A stretch of DNA of 64,000 nt from an uncultured Candidatus Saccharibacteria bacterium. Lineage in GTDB: Bacteria > Patescibacteriota > Saccharimonadia > Saccharimonadales > Saccharimonadaceae. Under the pieces are notes generated by a model, which had not been told where the DNA came from, made no database searches, and saw only the letters and a list, made by a program, of their open reading frames with translations. The position numbers and the translations under genes were made by a program. Location of the stretch: assembly GCA_947169915.1 (NCBI GenBank), contig CAMVRN010000002.1, forward strand, positions 1 to 64,000. Direction: 5' to 3'. Below are positions 41,686-50,918 of the stretch, piece by piece; position 1 is the stretch's first letter; the number at the start of each line of letters is the position of its first letter.

Positions 41686-43725
41686 TTACTCCTTTGTTAA
41701 ATCAAGTTCGGCTTTTTGGCTCAAATCTTGAAGTAAGTTAACTTTTAATGTGTTTTCAGAAATCGTGATGAGGTCGTCATCGATATAGAGTCCACGAACG
41801 AGATAGGAATCTTCGTGGATGATTTCTCCGCGTTGAGTGATGCCATCTTCGAGGTTGATGTTATAGACGAGATATCCTTCGTCGACATAGTAATCATCAT
41901 AATCATAGAAGTAAGAAACGAGGTCGGAGAGGTCATCGTATTCAGAAATCTCTATACTAAACTCGGATTCATAGTTGTTGACTGGAATGGCGAGGAGTTC
42001 TTTCTCTTTTGAGAAGAGGAGAGCTTTTGGATTCGTGAGAATCGCAGATGAGGTGTAGGCATCGCCGATATGAAGCTTTGAGATTTCCTTTGGATTCTTG
42101 AAGTCGGAGACGTCGAAGAGCGCGAGTTTCATGCCGGTGATGTAGGCTCTCGTCCAAAGAACGCGACCGTTGATGTCTTTGCTGGTTTCTTCGGTTGTAT
42201 CGACGCCAATGCCGATGAGGTGGTTTTCGTCGTATGGATGGAGATAGACGGAGTAGCCTGGGATTTTAAGTTCGCCGAGAACTTTTGGATTTTTCTCATC
42301 TGCTAGGTCAATAACGAAGAGCGGGTCGGTGTTTTTATAGGTTACGAGATAGGCCTTATCGCCGAGGAAGCGGGAGGCGTACATGCGCTCCCCTTTTGCC
42401 AGCTTGCCAGAGACACCGATTTGATTCATCTTTTCATCGAAGATTGAAACGTACGAGCCCTCATCTGTATAAAGCGCAATACGGAGATGGCCATCTTTTT
42501 CATCGAGGGAGTATTGATTGATTGTCCTACCAGTGACAGAGGCCTTCGAAGAATAGGAAATGTCGCCAGATTTGGCAATGTCGAATTTGAAAATGTTGGT
42601 CTTGCAATCGTAATAATGATTGTATCGCTCAGCTTTTCTAGTAAAGTAGCCGATTAAGCCGCCGAAGCCGAAGATATCTTGGATTTCTTCAGATAAGGAA
42701 TTGCGCTCATAGGCGTAGTAGCTAGAACGCTCGTCGACGAGATAGAACGCATTCTCGGAAACGTAAGCGTTGGAGATGTCGATAAGGAACGGGTTGACGG
42801 TGATGTTGCCGTCGAGGTTGGAAAGGTCTACAACTGAGACGAGCGTGAGGTAATTTGTTCGAACGTCGTTTAGATAACGAACAGAATTAGCCGCGAATTC
42901 TTTCTCGACATGGTCTTCGTAATAACCGCGATTGACGGTATTATCTTTTTCGCCTTTGCGAAGATGGCCGGAGGAGATGACGTATAGTTTATCGTCGATG
43001 CGGCGAGAGGTATAGTAAGGCTCGTAAAGTTTATAAGACTTTTCTAGACGAGGATTCTCGTGGTTAGAAATGTCATAGATTCGGACTGTGGTGTTTTTCT
43101 CATTATAGTATCTCGAGTAGTAGTCGTAGCGATTGTAAAGCGGGCCGTAGCCACTTCCGACATATTCGGTGCCGATGATAGTTAAAGTGTCGCCGGAGAG
43201 AATCAAATCTTCTGGGACTGATTCGTCGGTTGATTCGATGCGAGAGGCGATGGTTGGGTTTGAAGTGTCTTTGAGGTCGGAGATAATAACATCAGAATCG
43301 GAAATCGAATAAGTATAGTCGCCATCGGTTTTGATGATGTCTGCTTCGTCAACGTTCTCGACCTGGATGTTAGTGGTTGAGAACTCTCTCGATGAGCCGC
43401 CAGACGAACCCGATGTGGCGTCGTCTAGAGACGTGGCGCTCATTTCATCTTCTATGGCTGGGATGGTCTTGTTGTAAACTTCATAGTCGCATTCTGGACA
43501 GGAATTGTAACGATTTAATCTGGTAGAAAACGGGAAGGTTAAGATGCGTAGGAGAATATTGTCGGAATAGTTGCTATAGTTCTTTTGTTCATAGAAACTA
43601 TAGAGTTCGTTGTCGTTTCTGATTGATAAGAGTTCTGTCGTCGGACGGAGAAGGAAGTAGGCGCCTACGCCTCCGATGGTCAGAACAAGAATTAATATGA
43701 TTAAAAATTTTGACCTTTTCTTCAT
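41686..43725 (-). CDS. Secreted beta-propeller protein (Beta_propel family)
   Basis: About 679 residues from the ATG at 43725, with TATCAT six bases upstream (leaderless). The N-terminal helix anchors or secretes it. The body matches the beta-propeller family of secreted proteins: FSTTNIQVENVDEADIIKTD then DYTYSISDSDVIISDL, with repeated TYSISGSD-like blades and late ARGYITDM-like motifs (EIPGYSVYLHPYDENHLIGI). Members often carry an N-terminal copper-amine-oxidase-like or unknown module. Its ligand is unknown. Confidence 0.88.
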   Translation of the reverse strand: MKKRSKFLIILILVLTIGGVGAYFLLRPTTELLSIRNDNELYSFYEQKNYSNYSDNILLRILTFPFSTRLNRYNSCPECDYEVYNKTIPAIEDEMSATSLDDATSGSSGGSSREFSTTNIQVENVDEADIIKTDGDYTYSISDSDVIISDLKDTSNPTIASRIESTDESVPEDLILSGDTLTIIGTEYVGSGYGPLYNRYDYYSRYYNEKNTTVRIYDISNHENPRLEKSYKLYEPYYTSRRIDDKLYVISSGHLRKGEKDNTVNRGYYEDHVEKEFAANSVRYLNDVRTNYLTLVSVVDLSNLDGNITVNPFLIDISNAYVSENAFYLVDERSSYYAYERNSLSEEIQDIFGFGGLIGYFTRKAERYNHYYDCKTNIFKFDIAKSGDISYSSKASVTGRTINQYSLDEKDGHLRIALYTDEGSYVSIFDEKMNQIGVSGKLAKGERMYASRFLGDKAYLVTYKNTDPLFVIDLADEKNPKVLGELKIPGYSVYLHPYDENHLIGIGVDTTEETSKDINGRVLWTRAYITGMKLALFDVSDFKNPKEISKLHIGDAYTSSAILTNPKALLFSKEKELLAIPVNNYESEFSIEISEYDDLSDLVSYFYDYDDYYVDEGYLVYNINLEDGITQRGEIIHEDSYLVRGLYIDDDLITISENTLKVNLLQDLSQKAELDLTKE

Positions 43726-43731
43726 ATATAT

Positions 43732-43737
43732 ATGATA
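43732..43737 (-). promoter_or_regulatory. Extended -10 box for leaderless propeller transcript
   Basis: Minus strand TGCTATCAT ends six bases before the ATG at 43725. Confidence 0.6.
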
Positions 43738-43765
43738 GCATAAGTAGAAACCTAAATAAATGTAC

Positions 43766-43788
43766 AAGAAAAGGTCCCTTGCGGGACC
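43766..43788 (-). terminator. Rho-independent terminator of a small transcript
   Basis: GGTCCC-GCAA-GGGACC followed by TTTTCTT on the minus strand. It ends the unit that starts near 44010. Confidence 0.8.
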
Positions 43789-43827
43789 ATCTAAACCTCT
43801 AATTTAGATTCTTGATTTTAGCCTAGG

Positions 43828-43920
43828 CTAAATCTCGATAAACTCTTGCCATGGGGCAGGAGCGATTTTAGACTTCTTACGGTCAGTCTTGCGACTTACG
43901 CGTTTTAGTCTGATACGCAT
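43828..43920 (-). CDS. Small basic protein of 30 residues
   Basis: ATG at 43920 to TAG at 43828-43830. It has AGGAGG eleven bases upstream, a promoter (TTGCAA, 17 bases, TGCTAAAAT) near 44016-44044 and a terminator behind. It reads MRIRLKRVSRKTDRKKSKI then APAPWQEFIEI: half strongly basic, half acidic and aromatic. A perfect palindrome TTTAGCCTAGGCTAAA covers its stop codon (43817-43832). It resembles small ribosomal-type proteins only in composition. Too short for a family call. Confidence 0.5.
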   Translation of the reverse strand: MRIRLKRVSRKTDRKKSKIAPAPWQEFIEI

Positions 43921-44015
43921 TTGGCGAAATGCCTCCTGTTATTTAATACTCGCTCGTACGACCGCGCCCTTTCTTATATCTTTACGGGCTCTTTGGAAAA
44001 ATGAGCGATAGGACT

Positions 44016-44044
44016 TATTTTAGCAAAGGTCGCCACGAGTTGCA
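44016..44044 (-). promoter_or_regulatory. Promoter of the small basic-protein transcript
   Basis: Minus strand: TTGCAA, 17-base spacer with TGC, TAAAAT. The leader to 43920 is about 90 bases and contains AGGAGG. Confidence 0.6.
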
Positions 44045-44400
44045 AGCGTGAAGTTTATGCAATTGGGGGAGGAATGCAGTGCGGGAGTACGGGTAAGATA
44101 CTGGAGTTCCTATTTCTATGAAGTTCCCCTGCCCGCCAGCGTATCTGAGCGAGCCATTGCGGTATTGTCCGCTGTAGACTGGGGAGAAAGCAGAGACGCC
44201 AACCGCTCGGGCAGATGTCTTTGACGGCTTCGGTGGTATTACTAGAGCCCGTGATAGTACCAGCAGTAGTAGCAGCGTAGTTGTAGTGACCGCCGTAGAT
44301 AGCATTACATTGCATGGCGGGTGTAGTGTAACCGGAGGTTGCGGAGTTGTTGGAGGAGTTAAAGTCGGCGGCGGAAGATTATGTCCATTTCTTACAGTAG
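44030..44400 (-). pseudogene. Decayed surface-protein gene with FISUMP-like domain
   Basis: Two minus-strand frames overlap and join into one protein-like sequence: SSAADFNSSNNSATSGYTTP, AIYGGHYNYAATTAGTITG, ICPSGWRL in one frame, then AFSPVYSGQYRNGSLRYAGG and QGNF in the next frame. Intact surface proteins with this 'CPSGWRLP...YRNGSLRYAGGQGNFWS' layout are common in Fibrobacter and CPR bacteria. The missing piece after GWRL and the frame change show that the gene is broken. It lies beside tRNA-Leu. Confidence 0.7.
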
Positions 44401-44563
44401 TATAGAGCCGGGGAACTGGATCTTACAAATTGGCCGAACTGTATTGAACGCGATAATGACTTCCGCATTGCCAGAGAGCTCTTGCTCTTCCTGAACAATT
44501 ATGGATACGTGAACTGTGCTTTTGCTGATGCGCGACTGGAAACAGAAAAGCATCGAATCAACA

Positions 44564-44650
44564 TGGTCCCCGGAACAGGGGTTGAACCTGCACCCGATTG
44601 CTCGGACTAGCACCTGAAGCTAGCGCGTCTGCCAATTCCGCCATCCGGGG
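44564..44650 (-). tRNA. tRNA-Leu (anticodon CAG)
   Basis: Acceptor CCCCGGA/TCCGGGG, anticodon stem CTAGC/GCTAG around TTCAGGT (CAG), long variable arm as expected for Leu, T-arm with GGTTCAACC, CCA encoded. Confidence 0.92.
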
Positions 44651-44668
44651 GTATGTATATTATATCAT

Positions 44669-44695
44669 AAAAAACGAGCCCCTGTTCGGGGCTCG
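44669..44695 (-). terminator. Rho-independent terminator
   Basis: CGAGCCCC/GGGGCTCG stem with a T tail on the minus strand ends the gene at 44706. Confidence 0.88.
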
Positions 44696-44705
44696 CTTTA
44701 ACCTT

Positions 44706-46373
44706 CTAGCTGAAGGGGTTGTTCTCGTGGAACGGATTTTGGGAAGCTTCTGGAGCCGCTGGGTTGGCTGGCTGAGCTGGCGGTTCAGCTGGAGTTCCTG
44801 GAGCTGAAGGCGCTGCTGGAGCGGATGGTTGAGCTGGAGTATCGTCGAATGCGGAGAAATCTGGACGTCCGCCGTTCATTGGTACACCTGAGCTCATGCC
44901 CATACCAGAATCAGATGGTGGGAGGGATGGGCCTTTCTTTTTCTTATTGTGAATAGCCATAGCAATGATAGCGCCGACAATAACAAGGAGAGCGACACCA
45001 CCGACGATGTATGGGGTGTAGTTTGTGTTACCACAGCCACCTTCGTCTAAACATAGCGTGCTGTCACTGTCGGTATTCTCTGTAGCCTTCTTCCATTCTT
45101 CATCGCTCTTTTTAACCTCAGGAACAGCTGGGGCCTCGCTACCGTTAATGGCGACTTCTTGACCTGCGACGTAGAGTTTGTGACCGTTCGCGTAGATGTT
45201 TTGGTTTGTCGTGTCTGCGTTCGTGAGTGACGTGACGTAAGAGTCGCCAGCAAGAATAAGTTGGGAAGTAGCATCGATAGAAATGTTGACAGCTTGAGCG
45301 GCATTTGAGCTATTTACTGCACCCATGTAGAAGCTTGATTCGTTTAGAACGAGATTCATGCTAGAAACGCTATCCAGAACAATATCGCCTTCGGCGACTT
45401 GGTTTTTCAGAGTTAGGTTAACATGGCCACCATTGCTACCAGCTGTTCCCCATTTTCCGGCTTGCGCGCGGAGGAAGGCGGATGTTGCGTCGTTATTGAT
45501 GATTCTGTTGTTTGAGAGTTGGATGTCTGCTGTAGTGTTTGTTACGAAGAATGTGTCACCTTGATTGGTGGTGATTTGGGAGTCAGTTGCGCTGAGGGCG
45601 CCTTTCCCTACTTCGGCGTCGCCAGACATACTTTGATAAATAAAAATGTTTTTGTAGGTTTCCGAATTGCCGTTTAGGGTATTGTTTGTGTCGGTTAAGG
45701 TAGTGTTGTTTAGAGTAACGGAATTGCTACCCTCGATAACCACGCCTTCAGATGCGGTCGAAGCAAGCTCGGCGTTAGAAACAGAAATGTTTGCGGTTGA
45801 ATAGACTGCTGGAGAGCCTTGGCCGGAAGTAGTGTAATAACCACCACTGACCGTGATAGCTCCTCCGCCTCGGTCGGAACGAATAGCTGCAGAGGAATTG
45901 CCAGACGTTTCTACGGTCAGGTTCGTCGCGGTAATTACGCCCCCGCCGGTAACCATGATACCGCCGGAATTGTCACCGGAAGTTTTTATCGTCGTGTCTT
46001 TGATGTTGATGGTGCCGGACGTGTAGGCGAAAACTGCGTTAGCATGGGCACCGTTTGTAGTAACCGAACCGCCATTGATGTTGATAGTGCCGTTTTTGGC
46101 GAGAATTGCGGCGTTAGTGCCGTAAAAGTCAGATTCTTCTGAAGCTTCGTCGCCAGATTTGGTAGCAACAATAGCATCGATTGTGACTTCTCCACCAGAA
46201 ACGAGGAGAGCGTTTTCTCCGCCGGTGATGGATGCGTAGTTCTCTGAACCGAGGACGGTCGTCTCGGATAAAGTCGTCGCGCCAGAATGAGATGAAGATG
46301 TTGCTGTTACTTGGGCGCCATCTGCATCTGGAGGGATTTCTGGTGCACTTCCAGAGGGTGGGTTGTTATTCAT
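44706..46373 (-). CDS. Beta-helix protein with C-terminal membrane helix and Pro-rich tail
   Basis: A 555-residue protein. There is no N-terminal signal peptide; AAGGAG upstream supports the ATG at 46373. Residues 30-330 are a right-handed beta-helix with repeats of the type 'TININGGSVTTNGA' (also TINIKDTTIKTSGDNSGGI). A helix at about 455-478 (YIVGGVALLVIVGAIIAMAI) is followed by KKKK and a Pro/Ala-rich tail (PAQPSAPAAPSAPGTPAEPP). The positive charge after the helix puts the tail in the cytoplasm, which leaves the beta-helix outside without a usual export signal. Confidence 0.65.
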   Translation of the reverse strand: MNNNPPSGSAPEIPPDADGAQVTATSSSHSGATTLSETTVLGSENYASITGGENALLVSGGEVTIDAIVATKSGDEASEESDFYGTNAAILAKNGTININGGSVTTNGAHANAVFAYTSGTINIKDTTIKTSGDNSGGIMVTGGGVITATNLTVETSGNSSAAIRSDRGGGAITVSGGYYTTSGQGSPAVYSTANISVSNAELASTASEGVVIEGSNSVTLNNTTLTDTNNTLNGNSETYKNIFIYQSMSGDAEVGKGALSATDSQITTNQGDTFFVTNTTADIQLSNNRIINNDATSAFLRAQAGKWGTAGSNGGHVNLTLKNQVAEGDIVLDSVSSMNLVLNESSFYMGAVNSSNAAQAVNISIDATSQLILAGDSYVTSLTNADTTNQNIYANGHKLYVAGQEVAINGSEAPAVPEVKKSDEEWKKATENTDSDSTLCLDEGGCGNTNYTPYIVGGVALLVIVGAIIAMAIHNKKKKGPSLPPSDSGMGMSSGVPMNGGRPDFSAFDDTPAQPSAPAAPSAPGTPAEPPAQPANPAAPEASQNPFHENNPFS

Positions 46374-46428
46374 GCAAAAAACTCCTTTTTACTTAAAGTC
46401 ATTATACACGATTATGCTTATTTTTTCC

Positions 46429-46456
46429 AAAAAAGTTGCCCCAATTTTGGGGCAAC
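46429..46456 (-). terminator. Rho-independent terminator
   Basis: GTTGCCCC/GGGGCAAC stem with a T tail on the minus strand ends the RNase J gene. Confidence 0.88.
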
Positions 46457-46459
46457 TTT

Positions 46460-48586
46460 TTAGACTTTGTTGATGACCGGAATAACAATCGGCGTGTGGC
46501 CTGTTGCGTCGTAAAGAATGTGCGTGATGTCTTCCTTGATTTCTTCTTTTAAGACCTTCAACTCTGGGTCGGTCGAGATTGACTTGTCGGTTTTTGCGCG
46601 GAGATAGTGGCGAATTTTGCCGATAAGTTCTTCTGAATTATCAAGGTAGATGAATGCGCGAGAGATAATGTCTGGAGTTTTTACGAGGCGACCAGTTTTC
46701 TTGCTGAGCGCGAGAACGATAACAAAGATGCCTTCGCGAGAGATATGGATACGGTCTTTGACAACGGCTTCATGAACTGGTTGGTCGGCATCATCGTAAA
46801 GTTTGTTGCCAACAGGAATACGTCCGTTCTTGCGAATAGTTTTGTCCTGTTTTAGTTCGACGATGTCGCCATTGTCTGCAATGATAATGTTATCGCACGG
46901 AATGCCAATGACATTTTCTGCCATCTCAGCGTTGTGCTCGAGCATATAGAATTCGCCGTGATATGGCATGTAGTTCTTCGGGTTCAAGCGAGTTACGAAC
47001 TCAACGTGGTCTTCGTAATAGGCGTGGCCGGATAAGTGGAGTGGGCCGAGGTTTGTGATATGGGTCTTACCATTTTGAATCACGGTCGCGCCTTCACGCA
47101 AAAGTCCGCCAACCGTAGAAACAACGTGCGGTTCGTTACCAGGAATTGGATTAGAGGAGAAAACAATAGTGTCGGTTGGCTTGATTTTGATGAATTTGTG
47201 CGCGCCGGTAATCATGCGATTCAAGACCGCATTAAGTTCACCTTGCGAGCCGGTACAAATAATACAAACTTTTTCGTCAGGAAGTTTGATGATGTCCTCC
47301 ATCTTCATGATGGTATCTTTTGGAACCTTAATGGCGTGAGCGCGAAGAGCAACTTCGACGTTATTTATCATCGAAAAGCCCGAGAAGGCAACTTTGCGAC
47401 CGCGAGCATGGGCTTCTTTAAGGACGAGTTCGATACGGCCGATTTGGGATGAGAAGCAAGAAACGATAACGCGACCGTTTGCATAGTTGTCCATGACTTT
47501 ACCGAGGTTTTCCCCAACATCAAATTCAGAGTGAGGGTGTTTGCCGGGAGAGTCGATGTTCGTAGATTCGTTCAAGAGGAGCGTAATTCCTTCATTCTTG
47601 GCGATTTCGTCAATGCGTTCGTAGTCGGTTTGGACGCCAACAGGATTTTCTTCATGGCGCCAGTCGCCGGAAAGGTAGATAACGCCGTTTGGAGTGCGAA
47701 CGACAATAGCCGTGTTGCCTGGAATTGAGTGGAGAGTATGAATGAATTCGACGGAAAAATGTTCGCTTACCTGAATTTTTTCGTGTTTGAACGGGTCGAC
47801 AGTAATGTAGTTTAGGTCGGGTTCGTCGGTTAACTCGGACATTTGCTTCTTAATCATACCGATTGTAAATTCGGTGCCATAGATTGGCGTGGTCGGATTG
47901 AACTTTGGAAGCAAGTGTCGGCAAGCGCCAATGTGGTCAAGGTGGGCATGAGTGAAGCAGATAGCTCTGACGTTATTCTTGTTGTCTTCTAGATATTTAA
48001 TATCTGGGATTAAATAATTAACGCCAGGATAATCGTTGTCAGCGAAGAGAACGCCCATATCAACAACAATCATCTCTTTTTTGTATTCGATGACTGTCAT
48101 GTTTTTACCGATACCGATTTCTCCAAGACCGCCGATTGGGATGATGCGGACCGCATCTGGGTCAGGACGAGCGCCCTTTAGCATGGAGTTCGTGACTTGT
48201 TTGCCCTTATAGCCGTTGTAGCGGGATTTGTTGACTGGAATACCGATGATATGTTGAGTTGCTTGGGCGTTGACGTCTTGGCTCAACATGCGTTGATGAT
48301 GAACCATCTCGCCTTTACGGGTCGAGACGCTTAGATTGACTTTACGCTTCTCGACTTCGGTTTTAGCAACTGGCGTAGCCTTTGTTTTGTCCGTTTTTCC
48401 TTTTTTTGCTTTTGTTCCAGTTTTTGCTGTGGATTTTTTTACGAGTTTTTCGTCTTTACCGCCTGGAGCAAAGTTGGAGTTAAAATTGCGTTTCTGAGCC
48501 TCTTCAAAACGACGTTTAATGTCGGGAAGACGCTCTGCTCCTTGCTTCATGAGGCGTGCACGACGCTCTTGTTCAGACTGTTTCAT
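46460..48586 (-). CDS. rnj: Ribonuclease J
   Basis: A 708-residue protein. A basic N-terminal extension of about 145 residues (KKGKTDKTKATP) precedes the metallo-beta-lactamase and beta-CASP core. Metal-binding THAHLDHIG is near residue 215, YLSGDWRHEE supplies the next ligand, HLSGHAYYEDH carries the beta-CASP motif, and the PYHGEFYML C-motif follows. It degrades and processes RNA (5'-3' exonuclease and endonuclease) and replaces RNase E in many Gram-positive-type bacteria. AAGGA lies before the ATG. The basic tail may aid RNA or ribosome binding. Confidence 0.95.
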   Translation of the reverse strand: MKQSEQERRARLMKQGAERLPDIKRRFEEAQKRNFNSNFAPGGKDEKLVKKSTAKTGTKAKKGKTDKTKATPVAKTEVEKRKVNLSVSTRKGEMVHHQRMLSQDVNAQATQHIIGIPVNKSRYNGYKGKQVTNSMLKGARPDPDAVRIIPIGGLGEIGIGKNMTVIEYKKEMIVVDMGVLFADNDYPGVNYLIPDIKYLEDNKNNVRAICFTHAHLDHIGACRHLLPKFNPTTPIYGTEFTIGMIKKQMSELTDEPDLNYITVDPFKHEKIQVSEHFSVEFIHTLHSIPGNTAIVVRTPNGVIYLSGDWRHEENPVGVQTDYERIDEIAKNEGITLLLNESTNIDSPGKHPHSEFDVGENLGKVMDNYANGRVIVSCFSSQIGRIELVLKEAHARGRKVAFSGFSMINNVEVALRAHAIKVPKDTIMKMEDIIKLPDEKVCIICTGSQGELNAVLNRMITGAHKFIKIKPTDTIVFSSNPIPGNEPHVVSTVGGLLREGATVIQNGKTHITNLGPLHLSGHAYYEDHVEFVTRLNPKNYMPYHGEFYMLEHNAEMAENVIGIPCDNIIIADNGDIVELKQDKTIRKNGRIPVGNKLYDDADQPVHEAVVKDRIHISREGIFVIVLALSKKTGRLVKTPDIISRAFIYLDNSEELIGKIRHYLRAKTDKSISTDPELKVLKEEIKEDITHILYDATGHTPIVIPVINKV

Positions 48587-48732
48587 TAAGTTCCTTAAAG
48601 TTAATAATTGTTAAAAACAAGTGAAATAATGTAGTTATATTTTACCGCGTAAGCGTCTTCATGTCAACAGCCATAGCTTTTTTATGGTTTTATGTTATAA
48701 TATATATATCTTATTTAGAAGGGTGGGATAAA

Positions 48733-49629
48733 ATGAGTGAACTTTACCAAAAGCAAGGGTTTGAATTAAAATTCCTCGGGACAATGAACGGTTTTTCTCA
48801 GTCGCATACCAATGCATACTTCTTTCCTGATTCGGAAACTTTGGCATTTCTCGATTTGTCACTTTATAATTTCGAAAAGGCGAAAAGGCTGGTCGACCGG
48901 AATGCGGACAGGCTCAAGCGTGTGATTCTTTTCTTGACGCATACGCATGATGACCATATTTCTGGCGTTCCAAGGCTTGCGTTCCATGTGCGCCACAAAA
49001 TTCCTGGCGTGAAGCTTGAGGTACTGACTAGTACTCTGCTCATCCAAGATGCATATCGAATCTGTTTTGGCATGGGCGCGAGACCACTCGTTGGCAGTAA
49101 TGGTGAATTGGACGACGTAATCAGAATCTATGGACAGGCTCTAAATAAAGCCATCCTTTCGAGATGGAGCGACCAGGTAGAATTCTTGGTTGACCAGAAT
49201 CTGCTGGATGAGCGTTCCAGATTCGTGATTCCGGATTGGTTTGTCAAAACCGTCCCGACTACGCATAGTCCACGTTTGCTTGGTTCGTGCGGATTTGTTT
49301 TTAGGCTGAACGAGAAGGCAGTGATTTACACTGGCGACACGAATGCTTCGGAACATTTCTATGAACAAGCAGAGCGATTTGTCACCGAAAATATTGATAT
49401 GAAGCCTATTCCTACGGAACTCTATATCGATATGGAGACCATAGAAACTGGTGTACATCTTTATTGGGAGAAAGAGAAAAAGAATCTCGAACGACTGCTT
49501 CGCCGAACAAATCATTTGAAAGTTGTGTTGATGCACTGTAACGATTGCGAAGTTATGGTGGATGAAGCACTCACTATGAACCTCAGGCTTGGCGGAGAAC
49601 CGAAGCTCTTTGTGGCCGAAGAAGAATAA
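48733..49629 (+). CDS. Metallo-beta-lactamase-fold hydrolase
   Basis: About 298 residues from the ATG at 48733 (AAGGGTGGG upstream); an earlier ATG at 48661 precedes the TATAAT at 48694 region and is rejected. Motifs: LTHTHDDHISG (HxHxDH), VPTTHSPRLLG (His), IYTGDTNASE (Asp), LMHCND (final His). It is a stand-alone MBL phosphodiesterase-like enzyme. It is divergent from the RNase J gene, which belongs to the same superfamily. The substrate is unknown. Confidence 0.85.
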   Translation: MSELYQKQGFELKFLGTMNGFSQSHTNAYFFPDSETLAFLDLSLYNFEKAKRLVDRNADRLKRVILFLTHTHDDHISGVPRLAFHVRHKIPGVKLEVLTSTLLIQDAYRICFGMGARPLVGSNGELDDVIRIYGQALNKAILSRWSDQVEFLVDQNLLDERSRFVIPDWFVKTVPTTHSPRLLGSCGFVFRLNEKAVIYTGDTNASEHFYEQAERFVTENIDMKPIPTELYIDMETIETGVHLYWEKEKKNLERLLRRTNHLKVVLMHCNDCEVMVDEALTMNLRLGGEPKLFVAEEE

Positions 49630-49648
49630 TTCAACCTTGCAACAAAAA

Positions 49649-49673
49649 CCGCCCCTTCTGGGGCGGCTTTTTT
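49649..49673 (+). terminator. Rho-independent terminator
   Basis: CCGCCCC-TTCT-GGGGCGG followed by a T run; it also lies at the end of the converging nusA gene. Confidence 0.9.
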
Positions 49674-50781
49674 ATTCTTCATCTGCGGTTTCTTCAAGTG
49701 CGCTTAGAAGAGAGTCTTCAACGTTTTGTTTCTTCTTCTTTTCTGGGGCTTTTGCTAGTTGAATATCTAGGTCGTAGCCAGTAAGTTTAGAAGCGAGACG
49801 AACGTTTTGACCTTGGCGACCAATAGCAATAGACTGTTGGTCTTCAGTAACGTAAATTTTAGCCTTTTTACCGTTAATTTCAACTTTGGAGATTTCTGCT
49901 GGAGAGAGAGCTTCGCGGATAAATTCGGATGGGTTGTCGGACCAAGTGACAATATCGATTTTTTCGCGGTCACCAATCTCGTTCATGACAGCTTGGACGC
50001 GGACGCCGCGGCCACCAACGAAGGTACCGACTGGGTCGACGCCCGGAACGGTGGACATAACTGCGATTTTAGTGCGACGACCAGCTTCGCGAGCAATACC
50101 ACGGATTTCTACAGTACCATTTTCGATTTCTGGAACTTCTTGGCGGAAGAGATATTCGATGAACTTCTCGCAACCACGGGAAAGAAGAAGGTTGGTGCTG
50201 CGTTCGTTGCGTTCAATTTCTTTGATTAAGACTTTGATGCGTGCGCCTACGGTGTAGAATTCGCCGTCAATTTGCTCGGAACGTGGCATGATACCAACAG
50301 TGCGACCGAGGTCGATGCGAACGACATTTCTGTCTACACGAAGAACAGTTCCGGTCACGACGGTACCGATTTTATCTTCGTACATAGCGAGAACTGCTTC
50401 TCTCTCTGCTTCGCGCAAGCGTTGGACAACAACTTGTTTAGCAGTTTGTGAGGCTGCATAACCAAGGCTGGTTACCTTATGTTTCTCTTCGACAACGTCG
50501 CCAACTTTGGCACCTTTTTTAGCTTCGGCTTGTGGGATTTCTGTTGCTGGGATATACGCAACGCCATCTTCTACTACAGTGCGAGAGACATAAACGTCTG
50601 CTTCGCCAGTGTTGATGTTGAGAACGGCGCGCACATCCATGTCTTTGTCGCCGTTGTCTTTGCGCCATGCGGCTGCAATAGCTTGTTGAATAACGTCTAG
50701 GACGGTTTCTTCTGGGAGATTTTTCTCTTCAGCGATGACTTTTACCATCGCAGTCATTTGCTTGAGGTCTAATCCTTCCAT
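49672..50781 (-). CDS. nusA: Transcription termination/antitermination factor NusA
   Basis: A 369-residue protein. The N-terminal polymerase-binding domain begins GLDLKQMTAMVKVIAEEKN. The S1 domain is near residues 135-205 (GTVVTGTVLRVDRNVVRIDL). Two KH domains follow, with VPGVDPVGTFVGGRGVRVQ and IGRQGQNVRLASKLTG. It lacks the C-terminal acidic repeats of enterobacterial NusA, normal for most bacteria. It controls pausing and termination. The promoter upstream is TTGACA and TATACT (50843-50872 area). Confidence 0.95.
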   Translation of the reverse strand: MEGLDLKQMTAMVKVIAEEKNLPEETVLDVIQQAIAAAWRKDNGDKDMDVRAVLNINTGEADVYVSRTVVEDGVAYIPATEIPQAEAKKGAKVGDVVEEKHKVTSLGYAASQTAKQVVVQRLREAEREAVLAMYEDKIGTVVTGTVLRVDRNVVRIDLGRTVGIMPRSEQIDGEFYTVGARIKVLIKEIERNERSTNLLLSRGCEKFIEYLFRQEVPEIENGTVEIRGIAREAGRRTKIAVMSTVPGVDPVGTFVGGRGVRVQAVMNEIGDREKIDIVTWSDNPSEFIREALSPAEISKVEINGKKAKIYVTEDQQSIAIGRQGQNVRLASKLTGYDLDIQLAKAPEKKKKQNVEDSLLSALEETADEE

Positions 50782-50875
50782 GATTTTCCTTTCTTAATAA
50801 ATATGCCGGCCCTTTCGGGTCGGTCAATAACTGTATATCTTGAGTATATATTATATATGTCTAGATGTCAATAGA

Positions 50876-50904
50876 TAGAAAAACCACCCCTTTGCGGGGT
50901 GGTT
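50876..50904 (-). terminator. Rho-independent terminator
   Basis: ACCACCCC/GGGGTGGT stem with a T tail on the minus strand, just downstream of the giant surface-protein gene. Confidence 0.88.
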
Positions 50905-50918
50905 TTGCCGTCGCTTAA

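Noticed and set aside
43770..44010. Possible tmRNA
   Set aside because: Neither the tRNA-like ends nor an Ala-Ala tag frame could be built; the span is explained better by a small protein gene with terminator.
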